This document shows, one piece after another, positions 1-11,339 of a stretch of 64,000 nucleotides of DNA (the stretch's first letter is position 1; each line of letters opens with the position of its first letter). The DNA is taken from NCBI GenBank assembly GCA_958496175.1, contig OY292275.1, positions 5,394,001 through 5,458,000 of the forward strand, written 5' to 3'. The notes below the pieces were generated by a model. That model was not told where the DNA came from. It searched no databases and worked only from the letters and a program-made list of their open reading frames with translations. This stretch comes from Sisyra terminalis (lineage: Eukaryota > Arthropoda > Insecta > Neuroptera > Sisyridae). Both the position numbers and the translations under genes were made by a program.

Positions 1-1535
1 AGTTATGTTGTACTGGTGGAAAAGTAAAATTGCCCCAATTGATCCCATCATTAGATCCATTACGCTCATTTGTTTATGGGATAGGAAATTATTGTAAAAA
101 CTCCTTGAACAGTATTTAAAAACTAAAAAGTAGTTTACAAATGATGTCGTTTCGCCCATAAAACAAATATGTTTAAGGAAGTACTAAAGACAGCAGGAAT
201 ATTTCCAGTAAGCTTTCAGTCCCTGATTAATAGCGATCTTTGGATCGAGTTGGCCAAAAACAATTCAATTTTGAAGGACACAAATAGACAAATACAAAAA
301 TATGTTAAGAAATATCTATGTATGTCTTTAAACTCATATATAGGTGAGAATTTAAGGATTTAAGGTCAAAATGTGAGAATGGCAGTTTTAAATATATCGT
401 TTAAGAAATTTGGAACCAGTTTCAGGTATTTATTATTTGTTGTCAATTATAATTACATTAACATCTGTTACCAAATACATTAGTAACACCTTTGAGCTTA
501 CTTTTTCACACATATTGGCCTTCAAGCTTTTACTATACTATTTTATACCATCCGTTGATAGCAGGTAGAGAATCGTTTGCAATTTCATATCAGCTTGGAA
601 TTAAGCCGGTTTCGGTCACAATATTGATCATTATGGATCAAAGGTCGATAATTCGATTGTAAATTTCTGCCTACCTGCATTCTTTCGTATGATTCAATAA
701 CAGGTTTATTGATTTTGATAATATTTTATTTTCAGGTACATCTTAGACGTGTTTCGCCAAAAATAAGTTTAACGGTCACAAACAAGTCAAATCAAAATAG
801 TTGTACCAATATTTTAGTCTGGTTTTGCTTTTGGTTCCAATCTGAAGACAGCTTTTCTGTTTTGGATAGAAACTTTATAATTAAGTTCAAGTAATTTTTC
901 TTCGGAAGGAAAGGTTCCCTATTTACGTTTAATTATTAATAATCAAAGTTGCATTTAGAAGAAGCCCGATTAAAATTATTAAATAGACATCCATTAATTG
1001 AATAAAAATTGGACTCTTTAATTAAATATCTATGTTCTTTTTTAAGATATCAAACAATCAGCATATTTTAAATCAGGAGTGGCTTACCCAAATTGTACTG
1101 CGGCTCACTTCGGAAATACATCATAACTCCGCGGGCCACCATTAAAGTTATATCTCAAATTCTCCATACTAAATTTAGATACACTGTAAACATTTATAAT
1201 ATATTGATTTTCACCACTATGGTCATTATAAAATGTATAAATTTTATAAAAGTCTGATGCATCTCGCGGGTTGGCCACCTCTGACAATGTCTGATTTAAA
1301 TAAACAATGAATAATCTATGTTTTATCTACTTATATACAATTGTTATGTTGGTTTGTGTGGATTTCAAAAACTTAAAATGTTTTAAATCGATTTAGGCCA
1401 AATTTTGTCACGATATGTAATCCACTTTAATTATTGTTTATCTTGCGTCAGTAACATACCTGCGATCTCAAAAAAATGGCTTTTTCAACGGTCAATACAA
1501 TAACTGTTAACCGTCAATACTTCATTGTTATGATC
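1..1535 (+). mobile_element. Helitron family B, partial copy 1
   Basis: This stretch is an inverted copy of 15262-16830, which lies inside a complete Helitron (15064-18693). The match runs from the window edge to about 1535. Its first 165 bases also match 35480-35650 inside the third family member. The 5' terminus lies left of the window. Similarity stops near 1535, before the family's hairpin and CTAG terminus, so this copy is 3'-truncated or interrupted. I see no Rep or helicase coding, so it is non-autonomous. A 60-codon reading frame at 1105-1287 on the minus strand recurs in copy 2, but the differences between the copies do not suggest selection. Confidence 0.65.
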
Positions 1536-4490
1536 CTGTACCTTGTTGTTGTATTTTCCTGGAAAAAGCCATTTGAAGATAAAACTCGATTTGGGTCATT
1601 TTCCAAAAATTAAAATTTCGATTTTTTTGCGCCAGTAATTGGTGTTTTTTTGTCGTTTAAGAGTTCCGAAAAAAATTCTTAATCACGTTTATATTTTCCT
1701 GGTAAAAGCCATTTAAAGAAAAAGCTCAATTTGGATTGATTTCCACATATTGAAATTTCAATTGTTTTTAGCCCTTAATTGGTAAATTTTTATCGTTTTA
1801 GGATTCCGAAAAAAAAACTCCGTATTATATTATTTTCCTTTATGATTAGAGAAATTACCTAATGGAGCTTTTACTTTAAAGATTGTTTTCCGAGAAAATA
1901 TGCAAGCTACGAAGTTGTTTTTATCAAAAGCTTTTCATTTGGCTCTCTTAATAGTGAATGTCACTTTGTGGGTTTGCTTAACAGTGGAGTGTTACTTACG
2001 AAATTCAAACTTGTGGCTTGGAATATGTTTTTGTTCCACAATCATAGTTTGAGCTTTTGCAGGAGTAATCATTCGAACCACTTTAACATTGGGGATAAAA
2101 GATAAATAGTGTTTAACGGGGGAAGCTGGTTTAGAATTTTGAAGTACCCGAAATTTTTTTTTGTCTTAAAAAGTACTTTAGGGTCTTAAAAATAACATAC
2201 CAAGGAATGGATGCCGGAAAAAATGTCTAAATGCCCAAACTTTCGTAGATTAAAAGCATCGCAGATTAAAGTTATATACGCATTTAATATGATTTTATAG
2301 TACTTAAAACTTTAAACGCGTTTTTCTTGAAATCACTTTTTTTGAACTGGCCGAAGACATAACTCGAGCAAATCTTCACCGATCTATACGAAATTTTCAC
2401 AGTACATTCGAAATATCTTTCTCCGGAGACGTACGTAGGTTTTTTTTATATTGCATAGTTTTTTTTTAATCAACAATTTTGTCGTTTTTTTATAGTGAAA
2501 ATTTTAATGTTTTGTTCAAACGTGCACCATTTCACGAAAAAACAAAATATCGAAAAAATCTTACGTACGTCTCTTGTTGTTGTTATATAAAGACTACAAA
2601 TTTTCGGGATTTTGTTCCGGGACCAAAATTAAGGAGGTTACATCTTCAGCCATGGACCCGTTTAAAAAATGAGGCACTTCCGAAGAAATGCTGGACAGCC
2701 GCCATTTTGAATTTAATTTACACGAAAAAATTTGTATTTGTATACTAAAACCTAAATTATAAAACCTCTTTCACAGATTTTCGATTGATCTTTTTGTTGA
2801 GTCACAAAAATTTCATAAATTATGCCCATTTTTTCACGCTCTAGACCAGTTTCCCCCCTTAATGACGCGACATTGTTCTTTGGTTTTTCAGACTTGTGAA
2901 TATTTACTATTTTGGCAATTTTCCAAAACGATGGAAAATGACTTTCCATTACGATTACATCATAAAAGGTAACTGCATATTTCGAAAGTATTTTAAGTAT
3001 GGCTCTGGCTATTTTTCATAAGCTGGAACCTTCTTTCGGTTGAAATTATTTTTAATCCAGGAAATCATGTCTTTCATTCAAATTTGATGTACTAAAATCA
3101 TGTTTGGCCATTCTTGAATCATTTTTAACATTTCATTTCTAAAAAAAAATATTTGAATAAAATTTATTGTTTACGCCACCTCAAACAATACGGAATTCCT
3201 CGAAAAGATTTTCCCCAATGTATTTTTAAAGTTATTCATTTTCCTGGTGGTTTGTCTTTGGGGTGAGGTATTAGGTAAGCTTTCCGGTTATTTCGAGTTC
3301 ATCGATGTGGAAAAATTAGTTAGAGATAAAGAGCGGAAGTTTTCACAATTGCGGATTATGTATTTGATTGGGAACGAGAAACGGGAGACACTTGGTTTTT
3401 ATTTTTTGTTAATTAAATTGAACAAGTATATGTGTTTCATATGCTCCACAATAAGCTTATGGATTCTGTGGAATTTATTTAACAATGAGTTTTATTTATT
3501 ATGTGCCAATATTGAAAAACCGGAGTTTTATTTGTTATTTGCTTTTGATGTAATTAAAATTATTTGATATTATGGATGGATGACAATTGAAGTTTTTATG
3601 CTGAATTCTGTTGAGATATGAAGAAATTTTTGAGCTACAAATTGATAATTTTCTTTTATTGTTCTATTATGTTATCTATAAATTTCTACTGATAAACTTT
3701 ATGGGTCGAATGAATCTGACAAAGCTTGAAAACTGAATCAGGTGCAATATGTTGAATTTATTCCCTTCGTGTGCATTATTTGTTAAAAGCACGATGGGAA
3801 TGCCTTGGGAAATCAAACTACTGCTAGTGTACAAATGGGCACTGTTTCGTATGGAAATAGTTTTGGCTGAAGCGCAAAATTAAAAGCGAGAAATTTATGA
3901 ACGATACTTTGCACTGTGCTCTGTGAATAATTGAGTGCTTCAGATGAAAACTGTTTCAAATCCACTTACCGTAACACTCTGTATAAAACAGGTGGGTATT
4001 TACACCCCCAACCAACCAACCCCGACTTTAACAATGGCAAGGAAATAAATATTTTCTATTTTCTCGACGAATTGAGAGTGTTGGTAGGTACTTATCTTTT
4101 AATATCAAACTGAAATATTCTTTTTGCAGAAACGCTTATTTGGCAAAACGTTTCGATACCTATCGTTTCATATCTTTGCTTGTAAAGCCCCAAAAAAAAA
4201 CAAAAAAAGACTTGTGATTCTATCGAGCACAAAAAAATGTTGGAAAAATAATGTTGTCACATTGGGAAAAATGTATTTTCAATCTATTTTTATGTGTTTC
4301 ATTTGTGAATGCATTAATTTCATGGACACATTGGGATTGGAATCGAAACACATTGTTTTACAACCGATATTTTTCGAATGTTCATTTGGTGTATTAATGT
4401 TTACTTTACGGAATGAATTTTTGTCAGTGGAAAATTGGAAATGGTTTAAAGTGTTTTTTTTTTCTTTTTAAATTACAGGAAAATGGTTAT
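1536..4490. other. AT-rich stretch with a 140-bp tandem duplication
   Basis: No gene is supported here. At 1551-1690 and 1691-1815 two diverged copies of a roughly 140-bp unit lie head to tail; each starts with ATTTTCCTGG and contains AAAGCCATTT and TTCCGAAAAAA. Near 2432 and 2560 the motif ACGTACGT recurs in an inverted setting, which may mark another decayed foldback. Open frames at 3247-3567 and 4124-4471 are AT-driven, with no domain I recognise. Confidence 0.4.
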
Positions 4491-4522
4491 TGTCAATTAT
4501 TTATTGTTCCTAAGAACATGTT

Positions 4523-4839
4523 TTAAACGCGATAATGGTAAGGGTTGTTTTTCCAGTGTAAGGGCTCTTTTGTAAGGGCTTTTCTTGCAGTTTTCATCTT
4601 CGATATCTTTTTTAAGTGGACCTAAGGAATAAACCAATGTAGTAAGATAAAAATGCATTGAAAACCAATAAAGATTCATAATTTACCTGCGATGTTATCA
4701 GAAGGTTTGGATCATCAGAAAATGTATCCATTTGATCGATAATATTGACCAGGAAACAAGAAACGATTTTATTTGTTTTCATACTTTTTATTTGATATTC
4801 GAAGCTTCTTAACAAACGAGGTCCATTCTCAGAAGGCAT
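4523..4839 (-). CDS. Uncharacterised two-exon gene, left copy
   Basis: Function unknown. The start codon is at 4839. Exon 1 (4687-4839) encodes 51 residues starting MPSENGPRLLRSFEYQIKSM and ending LLITSQ. A 65-base intron (4622-4686) opens with CAG/GTAAAT and closes with TTCCTTAG. Exon 2 (4523-4621) joins in phase 0, adds 32 residues and ends RV-stop, giving 83 residues. I see no signal peptide or membrane segment; exon 2 is rich in Lys and Arg. It is divergently paired with the copy at 5340-5662: exon 1 is identical at protein level, while exon 2 differs in sequence and reading frame towards the end. The consistent splice sites in both copies favour a real gene or a recently duplicated gene fragment. 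A complete longer ancestral gene elsewhere cannot be excluded. Confidence 0.5.
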
Positions 4840-5339
4840 GTTTTACTCCTAGAAATTTACATAGAAGATCAAAATATATTTAACTGTAGTATAATAAATA
4901 AATCAAATATTTCAATTGAAATTATAAGCATATGTAAAATATACCAAATTTTTTTATACTTCAATAATAAATATAATATCAGAAAATATTTAATTACTTA
5001 GAAGAAGTTTCCAATTCTTCGGTTAAATTGGAAGTTTTTCGTCATGTATTTTTTGAGATTCATAATGTATAGCCTTCGTTTAGTAAAAAGAATTATTACT
5101 TTTATAAGATTTTCCTTCATTATATGCGCAATACTTTATTCGGTAATACATTTTACCGAAGAATTGGAAACTTCTTCTAAAGTAATTAAATATTTTCTGA
5201 TATTATATTTATTATTGAAGTATAAAAAAATTTGGTATATTTTACATATGCTTATAATTTCAATTGAAATATTTGATTTATTTATTATACTACAGTTAAA
5301 TATATTTTGATCTTCTATGTAAATTTCTAGGAGTAAAAC

Positions 5340-5662
5340 ATGCCTTCTGAGAATGGACCCCGTTTGTTAAGAAGCTTCGAATATCAAATAAAAAGTATGA
5401 AAACAAATAAAATCGTTTCTTGTTTCCTGGTCAATATTATCGATCAAATGGATACATTTTCTGATGATCCAAACCTTCTGATAACATCGCAGGTAAATTA
5501 TGAATCTTTATTGGTTTTCAATGTATTTTTATCTTACTACATTGGTTTATTCCTCAGGTCCATTTAAAAGAAATATCGAAGATGAAAATTGCAAGAAAAG
5601 TTATGATTCCTTACACTGGAAAAACAGCTCTTAACTTTATGGCGTACAAAACATATTCTTAG
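5340..5662 (+). CDS. Uncharacterised two-exon gene, right copy
   Basis: Mirror copy of the gene at 4523-4839. Exon 1 (5340-5492) encodes the same 51 residues. The intron (5493-5557, 65 bases) has donor CAG/GTAAAT and acceptor TTCCTCAG. Exon 2 (5558-5662) encodes VHLKEISKMKIARK and then 20 residues that no longer align with the left copy because of indels, ending TYS-stop; total 85 residues. The start sits in the same context in both copies, GAGTAAAAC before ATG. The two genes are head to head, about 500 bases between starts, so they could share a bidirectional promoter in the near-identical arms. The frame change in exon 2 means at least one copy has a non-ancestral C-terminus. No family recognised. 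Confidence 0.5.
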
Positions 5663-5680
5663 GAGTTATTTATGCATAGT

Positions 5681-6800
5681 TCCATTAAATTATGGCTTCA
5701 ATTAGATTTTATTATTAAAATTTGAGTCTTAAGGATCTAAAATGGAGCGCACCAATAAATTTTGGATCTTAATAGTGGATGAAATGTTCATCAGATCAAT
5801 TATGATGCCAGAATATTTTATGGGCTTTTTAAATTCAGACATTAGTGTAGGGGATAAGAAATTTGCAGCTGCTTGGAAGTATCCCATTGCATATTTCTTC
5901 CGTAGAAAAATGAAACTTGCAAATTTACAGTGGTGAAAACGATCACTAAATTGTATGCAATTGGGTTTCTAGTTGTTATAATAGTTTGTGATGTGGGAGT
6001 CAAGTCAGTGGGTTAAATTCAATGAGGGTTTTAAAAAAATCAGTGTTATTTTACAATTGATGGTTTAAAAATAGAGTAGAAGGGAAAAATAGTACTAAAA
6101 ATATGTTTCTGAAATATGACATTGATTTCAAGGTTTGAAATTTGAACCGGAACGTTGAATAAAATCGCTTCATAAAAGATTCTTTTAATAGGCCAAAGCT
6201 TGTATGAATCTAAATTTAAAAACTGAAAATAATTGTAAAAAAATAGTTCATAATGGAAAGTTTTGACTTATAAAGATATCTGATTTCTGTATGAAAAAAT
6301 TCAGTAGTTACACTCATCAGATTTGTGGTGAAGAAATCGACCAGTGTTATTTTAACGTTCACTATTTAAATAATAAATTCCTTTAATAATTAATCTCAAA
6401 TTTTTGGCCTTTGAAGAAAATATTTGCTCAGCTACATAAACTTTTTATAATATTCAATCGATTGTTAGTAGCTAGTTGATTCAAATCCTTTTCCTAATGT
6501 ACCACATCTGGGTTGCTAGTCTTGAATCATAATGTACTTGTACAATAATTGCTAGATCTAAAGTTGAATATTGAAAAGATTTTTAAATTTTTCAAGAAAT
6601 ATGTTTTAAAAAACATGTTTTTTAAAAATATGTTTTTAATAAATATACATACGGTAGTAATTAATAAATAGTTTAAGAGATAAGGTTTTGGACAAATTTG
6701 GAATGTTGTTTGTAGGAAGTACGCAATGTTTTTCGTTTTATTGAACTATTTTGATAAATTTAACTACTGTTTTTTTTTAAAAAATATTTGAATAATAAAT
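5681..6800. other. AT-rich intergenic stretch
   Basis: An open frame at 5742-5936 (64 codons) follows the palindrome but shows no domain, splice partner or repeat copy that would support it. The rest is AT-rich with no feature I can name. Confidence 0.4.
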
Positions 6801-6807
6801 ACTTTCT

Positions 6808-6816
6808 TATATAAAG
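6808..6816 (+). promoter_or_regulatory. TATA box of the MBF2-like gene
   Basis: TATATAAAG lies 47 bases before the ATG at 6863. An initiator-like TTAGTA at about 6840 is some 31 bases downstream, the usual spacing, which would leave a 5' leader of about 23 bases. Confidence 0.6.
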
Positions 6817-6862
6817 GGAAAGAAAATTTTTGAAATTTTATTAGTAAGTTACATTTGACAAA

Positions 6863-7325
6863 ATGAAGTTTTTCCTGGCACTCACATTCCTGACGGTAGT
6901 ATCGTTAGGTTCAGCATGTCGAAAAGCGACGACACAATCAACATCGACCCCACCTACAACTAGGAAACCTACGTTCCTTAACACTTGTGACGGTACAAAT
7001 AACGGAGTGCTACTAGGGACCCGGACTTTGACTGCAAGTTTCTTTTTTGTCAAGATGACAATTAATAATTGGTACATATACTTTTTTCCCTTAGGTCGCT
7101 GCTAATCCAGCTACTGCAGTCCCGGGTAATCTCCTATACGATGGAAATCCAAGCGAAACTATTTTTTGCTATGTTATCGTTGACCAAAATGCTTCGACCA
7201 ATCCAACTACATTTTCTATAAACGCCGGAGGGATTGGCTCCAACAAGATCGGTTTCCAGGCTATTTCGGCTGGTGCCAATGCTGGTATTAATGCTCAACT
7301 ATCGGTTTATGGTGCAACATCGTAA
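6863..7325 (+). CDS. MBF2-family secreted protein
   Basis: Small secreted protein of the MBF2 / salivary secreted peptide group. Exon 1 (6863-7048) encodes 62 residues: a signal peptide (MKFFLALTFLTVVSLGSA), then a Thr/Ser/Pro-rich stretch with TSTPPTTRKP that could be O-glycosylated, then GVLLGTRTLTAS, matching the family's G-x-R-T start. A 46-base intron (7049-7094) ends CCCTTAG. Exon 2 (7095-7325) joins in phase 0 and carries the family core: CYVIVDQN, an NAS glycosylation sequon, INAGGIGSNKIGFQ and a closing INAQLSVYG. Total 138 residues. The donor GTCAAG is weak; reading through the intron would stop after 80 codons and lose the domain. A TATA box and AATAAA flank the gene, so it looks intact. 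The founding member was named as a transcription co-activator, but signal-peptide members are thought to act outside the cell. Confidence 0.72.
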
Positions 7326-7399
7326 ACTTTCTAATTAGTGTTAGGATAATTAAGATTAAATTTACTTTGAAATATATCTATAAAATTTAAAAAAAAATT

Positions 7400-7405
7400 A
7401 ATAAA
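7400..7405 (+). terminator. Polyadenylation signal of the MBF2-like gene
   Basis: AATAAA lies 75 bases after the stop codon at 7323-7325, in an A-rich context. Confidence 0.55.
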
Positions 7406-7761
7406 GTTAAAAAATCGACCAAAGTAAAAAACCACGGTAATGAAACAATTTTTTTCCCATTGATTTTTCGAAAATCATTCCTTCCAAATGAAATTTTGGG
7501 TGATACATCTTATGCAATAACTCGTTTATAATTGAATGGTTCGAAGTAGATGGATTCTTTATGATCTATTCCCTTTTGAAGAACCTCATCATGTTACTCA
7601 ACCACCTATACTTAGATAATATAAAAGTTTTGGATTATTTGAAACTAAATGAATAAAATTTGCCCTAATTACTTTAACAAAACATAAATTGACCCGCAAT
7701 ATTTGCTACAGGTCATTCATGGGCTTTTGTTTAGAAATGCTAATACTTCAAATATAGAGCA

Positions 7762-8708
7762 CTAGCTGATCCCCGCAACTTCGTCTGCGTAACGTAGGTG
7801 CAGATTATGTTTTCTTTTCAAATTTGCCATTTGTAGTGGTATATGAAAATTTTTATTTTCCTTATTTCTTTTACGAAAAACATAATCATACTTAAAAACA
7901 CTATTTTGTCAACTTTAAAAAGGCACATTTAATAAACTGTTGCAAAGAATAAAAATATTCTATGTAATAATCAATTAATTTTCAAAAAATATTTATAAAT
8001 ATCTAAAAAGAATATGTCTATTGCGTATAGCTACGGTAGGTATACCTACCGTAGACCAAATAATCTGTAAATCAATCAGCATCTATACATAAATAAAAAA
8101 TATCGCCAAGTTCAATAAAGTTGGTCTTAATTATAAGTAAAATGCGGTGACCATGCGACATTTTTCAAATAACTTACATTTTTAAACTTGTGATATCTTT
8201 CGAATGGAATTTTCAAATTGAATAACTCAAAAAGTTATATAATGGCATTGAAACAAACTTAAATATGAAGTCATTTATTTTGATAAGGATTAGTCCCAAA
8301 GTATAAATAAAAGAGCTTTTATAGCGGTGGCATTTATATAAATTTTTTAAAATAAAAAAAACACTTATTGTGACATAACTATAATTGTTAGACTTATACT
8401 GTCGCTCTATTTTTTGTAGATAATGATATGTTCTGCAAAATCGTACTACATTATTTTGTTCTATAACCAATAGTTTTCGCAGCGCACGCGATAAAAGAAT
8501 GTTTTTTGGTAATTCTTTTCAGACCCTGGGTTACATTATTGGAGTTTTAGTATGGATCCCTAACTTTTTTGAAAATTTAATATAGCCTATGTTCACCGGA
8601 AATAGTGTAGCTTCCCAACTGTGAAAGAATTTTTTAAATCGGTCAAGTAGTTTCGGAGCCTATTCAAAGCAAACAAACAATCAAATCTTTCTTCTTTATA
8701 ATAATAGA
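7762..8708 (-). mobile_element. Helitron family A, complete copy 1 (947 bp)
   Basis: On the minus strand the element starts with TC (TCTATTATTATAAAG, from 8708) preceded by host A. It ends with a short hairpin around CGCAGACGAAGTTGCG followed by GGGGATCAGCTAG and host T (3' end at 7762). A/T insertion, 5' TC and 3' CTAG after a hairpin are the Helitron hallmarks. Copy 2 (17097-18570) shares both ends and internal sequence, and a 3' fragment lies at 27546-27719. No Rep/helicase coding, so non-autonomous. An internal 24-base perfect palindrome sits at 8031-8054. Confidence 0.8.
8031..8054. repeat. 24-base perfect palindrome inside Helitron A
   Basis: CTACGGTAGGTA is followed directly by its reverse complement. 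Copy 2 has the same palindrome at 17311-17334 with mismatches, so it belongs to the element rather than to the host. Confidence 0.85.
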
Positions 8709-10016
8709 TTAAAACTTTCAAAAAAGAAATCGTACACCCTAAGTGGATTATAATGTTATACTTTAAACAATTAACCAGCATATTTGCCTTGGTTATTTAC
8801 GGTTCTTATTTATCTACATTCTATTTTTCCATGGTTTATTACTAACGAGCATATTGCTTCATTAAATCAAGCCTCGAAAAAAATTGTTCCAACTGTGTTA
8901 TCTTGAACAAAAACCTTTATATTTCTATATATAAAAACGTAGAACCGCGATACGAATATTATAGGGACAAACGTCACGAAAAAACCGTCCAAATTTAATT
9001 AAAGACATTACGGTGCGGTGCGCAAATTGTCCTTTGTGTCTCACAATGTCTATAACTTGTACAATTTTTATTTTTTTTATTTTTAACCTGAAAAGCTCGT
9101 TTTTAATTTATTATTGTCGCTAGTTTTTCATATTTCACGTACGACTGTTAGAAGAAATGAAAATAAGCGACGGTATTGCGTTGGTTGTTAAAAAAAGACT
9201 TATTGTTCAATGTACATATATATTTATAAAGAGATAAGAGAAACTGAGATGAAAGTATGCGTGGTATAAATTTTGGCCGTTTATTTATTTTAGAACGAAA
9301 TAAAAGAAAAATATTTGTGTAAGTTGGAGTGAACGATTTTTCAATTGAGACGTCAAATATTTCAAAGCAAAATATTGGATTTGTAACATAGCGTTGAGGT
9401 ATTTTTCTTCTTTGTGTGTGTGTTTTTTTTTTCTTCATTTTCGTTCGTTTCATTTCAACAATATCGAAAGACTTTCGCGTTTCAATAAGCAACGAAAGCT
9501 TTGAAATTATAATTTCTCTTTTGTAAACGTTTATGATGGAACACACAACTGTCCGCTCAAATAAATGTTATCCAAAACGCAGACATTGATGATGGAATGC
9601 GAAATATTGCACAAAATAAAGGAATGGTAATTAAATCGAAGAAAAAAAACAAAGAAAAAGTTAGCTTTAAGCACTTAAAAGCTATAAATGTCATGGTATA
9701 AGTGGCTTTTTTTCTATCTTTTAGTATCCAATATTGTCAATCTTTCGAGCTTAAAGCCATCCCTAGAGAAGAATCCCTAGTGTGGTTTATGTTGCTTAAA
9801 TTATTCATAGGTAATGTCTGAAAATTTTCACGACTATAGTTTTATATTACATTTTGTTCAGTCTAATTTATTATTTATTATGTTGGGAATAACTGTTCGG
9901 AATTTGCCTACTTTTTAGAATGTATTTACTCGAGCTATTCGCTAAAACAAGTTTCTCTTAAAATTCTAAGCCCAATTTAAAATATTCCAATAGTACAGTT
10001 GTATAAGCATGTCCAC
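8709..10016. other. Intergenic stretch, nothing recognised
   Basis: Open frames on the minus strand (8593-8781 and 9148-9546) are low-complexity and lack domains. No RNA gene or repeat is evident. Confidence 0.4.
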
Positions 10017-11175
10017 TGATCAAGAAGTACGTAGAAGCCAATTATTTCGGTAATTGGTAAATTAGATCCTAAACATAATTTCCTCCAAGAAATCCGTCAT
10101 CGGAAAGTACCACGTTTCCTTCCAAATTGACTTTTCCAAAAAAAAAAAATCCTTTTTCTATTATAACTTTTGAACAGTGATAGATACAAATAAAATAGTT
10201 ATTATCAAAATGAAAGCTGAGGATATTTCTTACAAAAAAGATTCTTTATCAATTTTCCATAAATGCCATAGTTTGGCTGAAAATTGATGTCCAAAACGCT
10301 AATGTCTTTTTGCATGTGATCAAATCGTGCATTACATATTGTGAAAATTTTGATTTTTTGACAAACGTGTAAGTTTTTCAAAAGTAAGATCTTCAAAAAT
10401 TATAATTCATACTACAATTTCTTCCATTTTATAACTCTTTATTACGTTTGGAACTAAAAATCAAAGATGATAAATGTAATTTTTTTATAAATTCCCCGTT
10501 TTTCATTAATTATGCCCGTAGGACAAATCGCGTTTATTAATATTAATCAACGTAAGAAATTCAACTTTAGGCTTTGTACTACGATTTACTCTGTGTAAAA
10601 ATTGAAATTACAATAATAAATATCAGCATCGTGCAATCTTCAAATGCTTTATGATTAAAAATTCAATGTCTAAGAAAGTAAATTTCATCCTGTATTAAGT
10701 TTTTGATATCTTCATAATTAAGAGTTAAATTCTTCATTATTTGATATGAAAAATTACCAAAAATCTAATAACTTTTGGAACTTTGCTTGATATAAACAAT
10801 ATAGCTCACAAATAAATAATTCGTACGGGCCCTGATTTTTCCTTAAATGCCAATTATTTTCAGAAATATCAATAACTTATAAAGATTTTCACAATTTAAA
10901 TATTTGTTTGTTTTTAACTGTAATTTTCACGTTAACTATGGCACATATAAGAAATTATTAAAGAACCTTTTTCGTAGCCAATACCCATCCAGATTTCATC
11001 ATTTTGAAAATAGTTATTTTTTTTTATTTAGCAGGGGTCCAAAGTTATAATAAAAAAACTTTTAATTTTTTTTGGAAAAGTCAATTTTCTGGAAGGGAGT
11101 TTTTTGGTTGAAATCACATTTGGGACCTTAGTCTATCGATAAATAAAAGAATTGGCTTTTATGTACTTTTTGGGG
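10017..11175. repeat. Degenerate foldback element
   Basis: The left end (about 10017-10190) and right end (about 11040-11175) are diverged inverted repeats. Both carry AAGCCAATT near the tip on opposite strands and an AATTGACTTTTCCAAAAA block. Inside, about 10200-10290 and 11245-11335 are related in direct orientation, so the structure is rearranged. A solo relative of one end lies at about 20475-20600. No target duplication found. Confidence 0.45.
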
Positions 11176-11339
11176 ACTTTACTTATAAATTTCACTTCCA
11201 CGACTATTCGATAAATATAAATCAATTGAATTAATAAAAATAAATTATCAAAATAAATGCTGAGGAAATTTTCTATCAAAATACTCCTTAACAATTTTTT
11301 ATAAATATGTACCATAGTTTGTCTGGAAATTGACGGAAA

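Larger units (their letters stand above)
4490..5680. repeat. Large palindrome (divergent gene duplication)
   Basis: Two arms of about 530 bp face each other across a loop of about 127 bp (5024-5150). The inner part of each arm (about 4620-5022 and 5151-5556) is nearly identical, with only a handful of single-base differences. It contains upstream sequence, the first exon and the intron of the same small gene. The outer part, which holds the second exon, is clearly more diverged and includes indels. Arms this similar suggest either a recent duplication or continuing gene conversion. No terminal repeat or target duplication of transposon type is evident. Confidence 0.85.

Noticed and set aside
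1105..1287. 60-codon frame, also at 15522-15704, starting SEVAN, as a conserved Helitron B gene
   Set aside because: The two copies differ at five bases and all five change the residue; that is what neutral drift of a repeat gives. It is antisense to the Helitron.
3247..4471. Two plus-strand frames (106 and 115 codons) as chemoreceptor exons
   Set aside because: They are hydrophobic and AT-driven; no conserved receptor motif or consistent splice sites.
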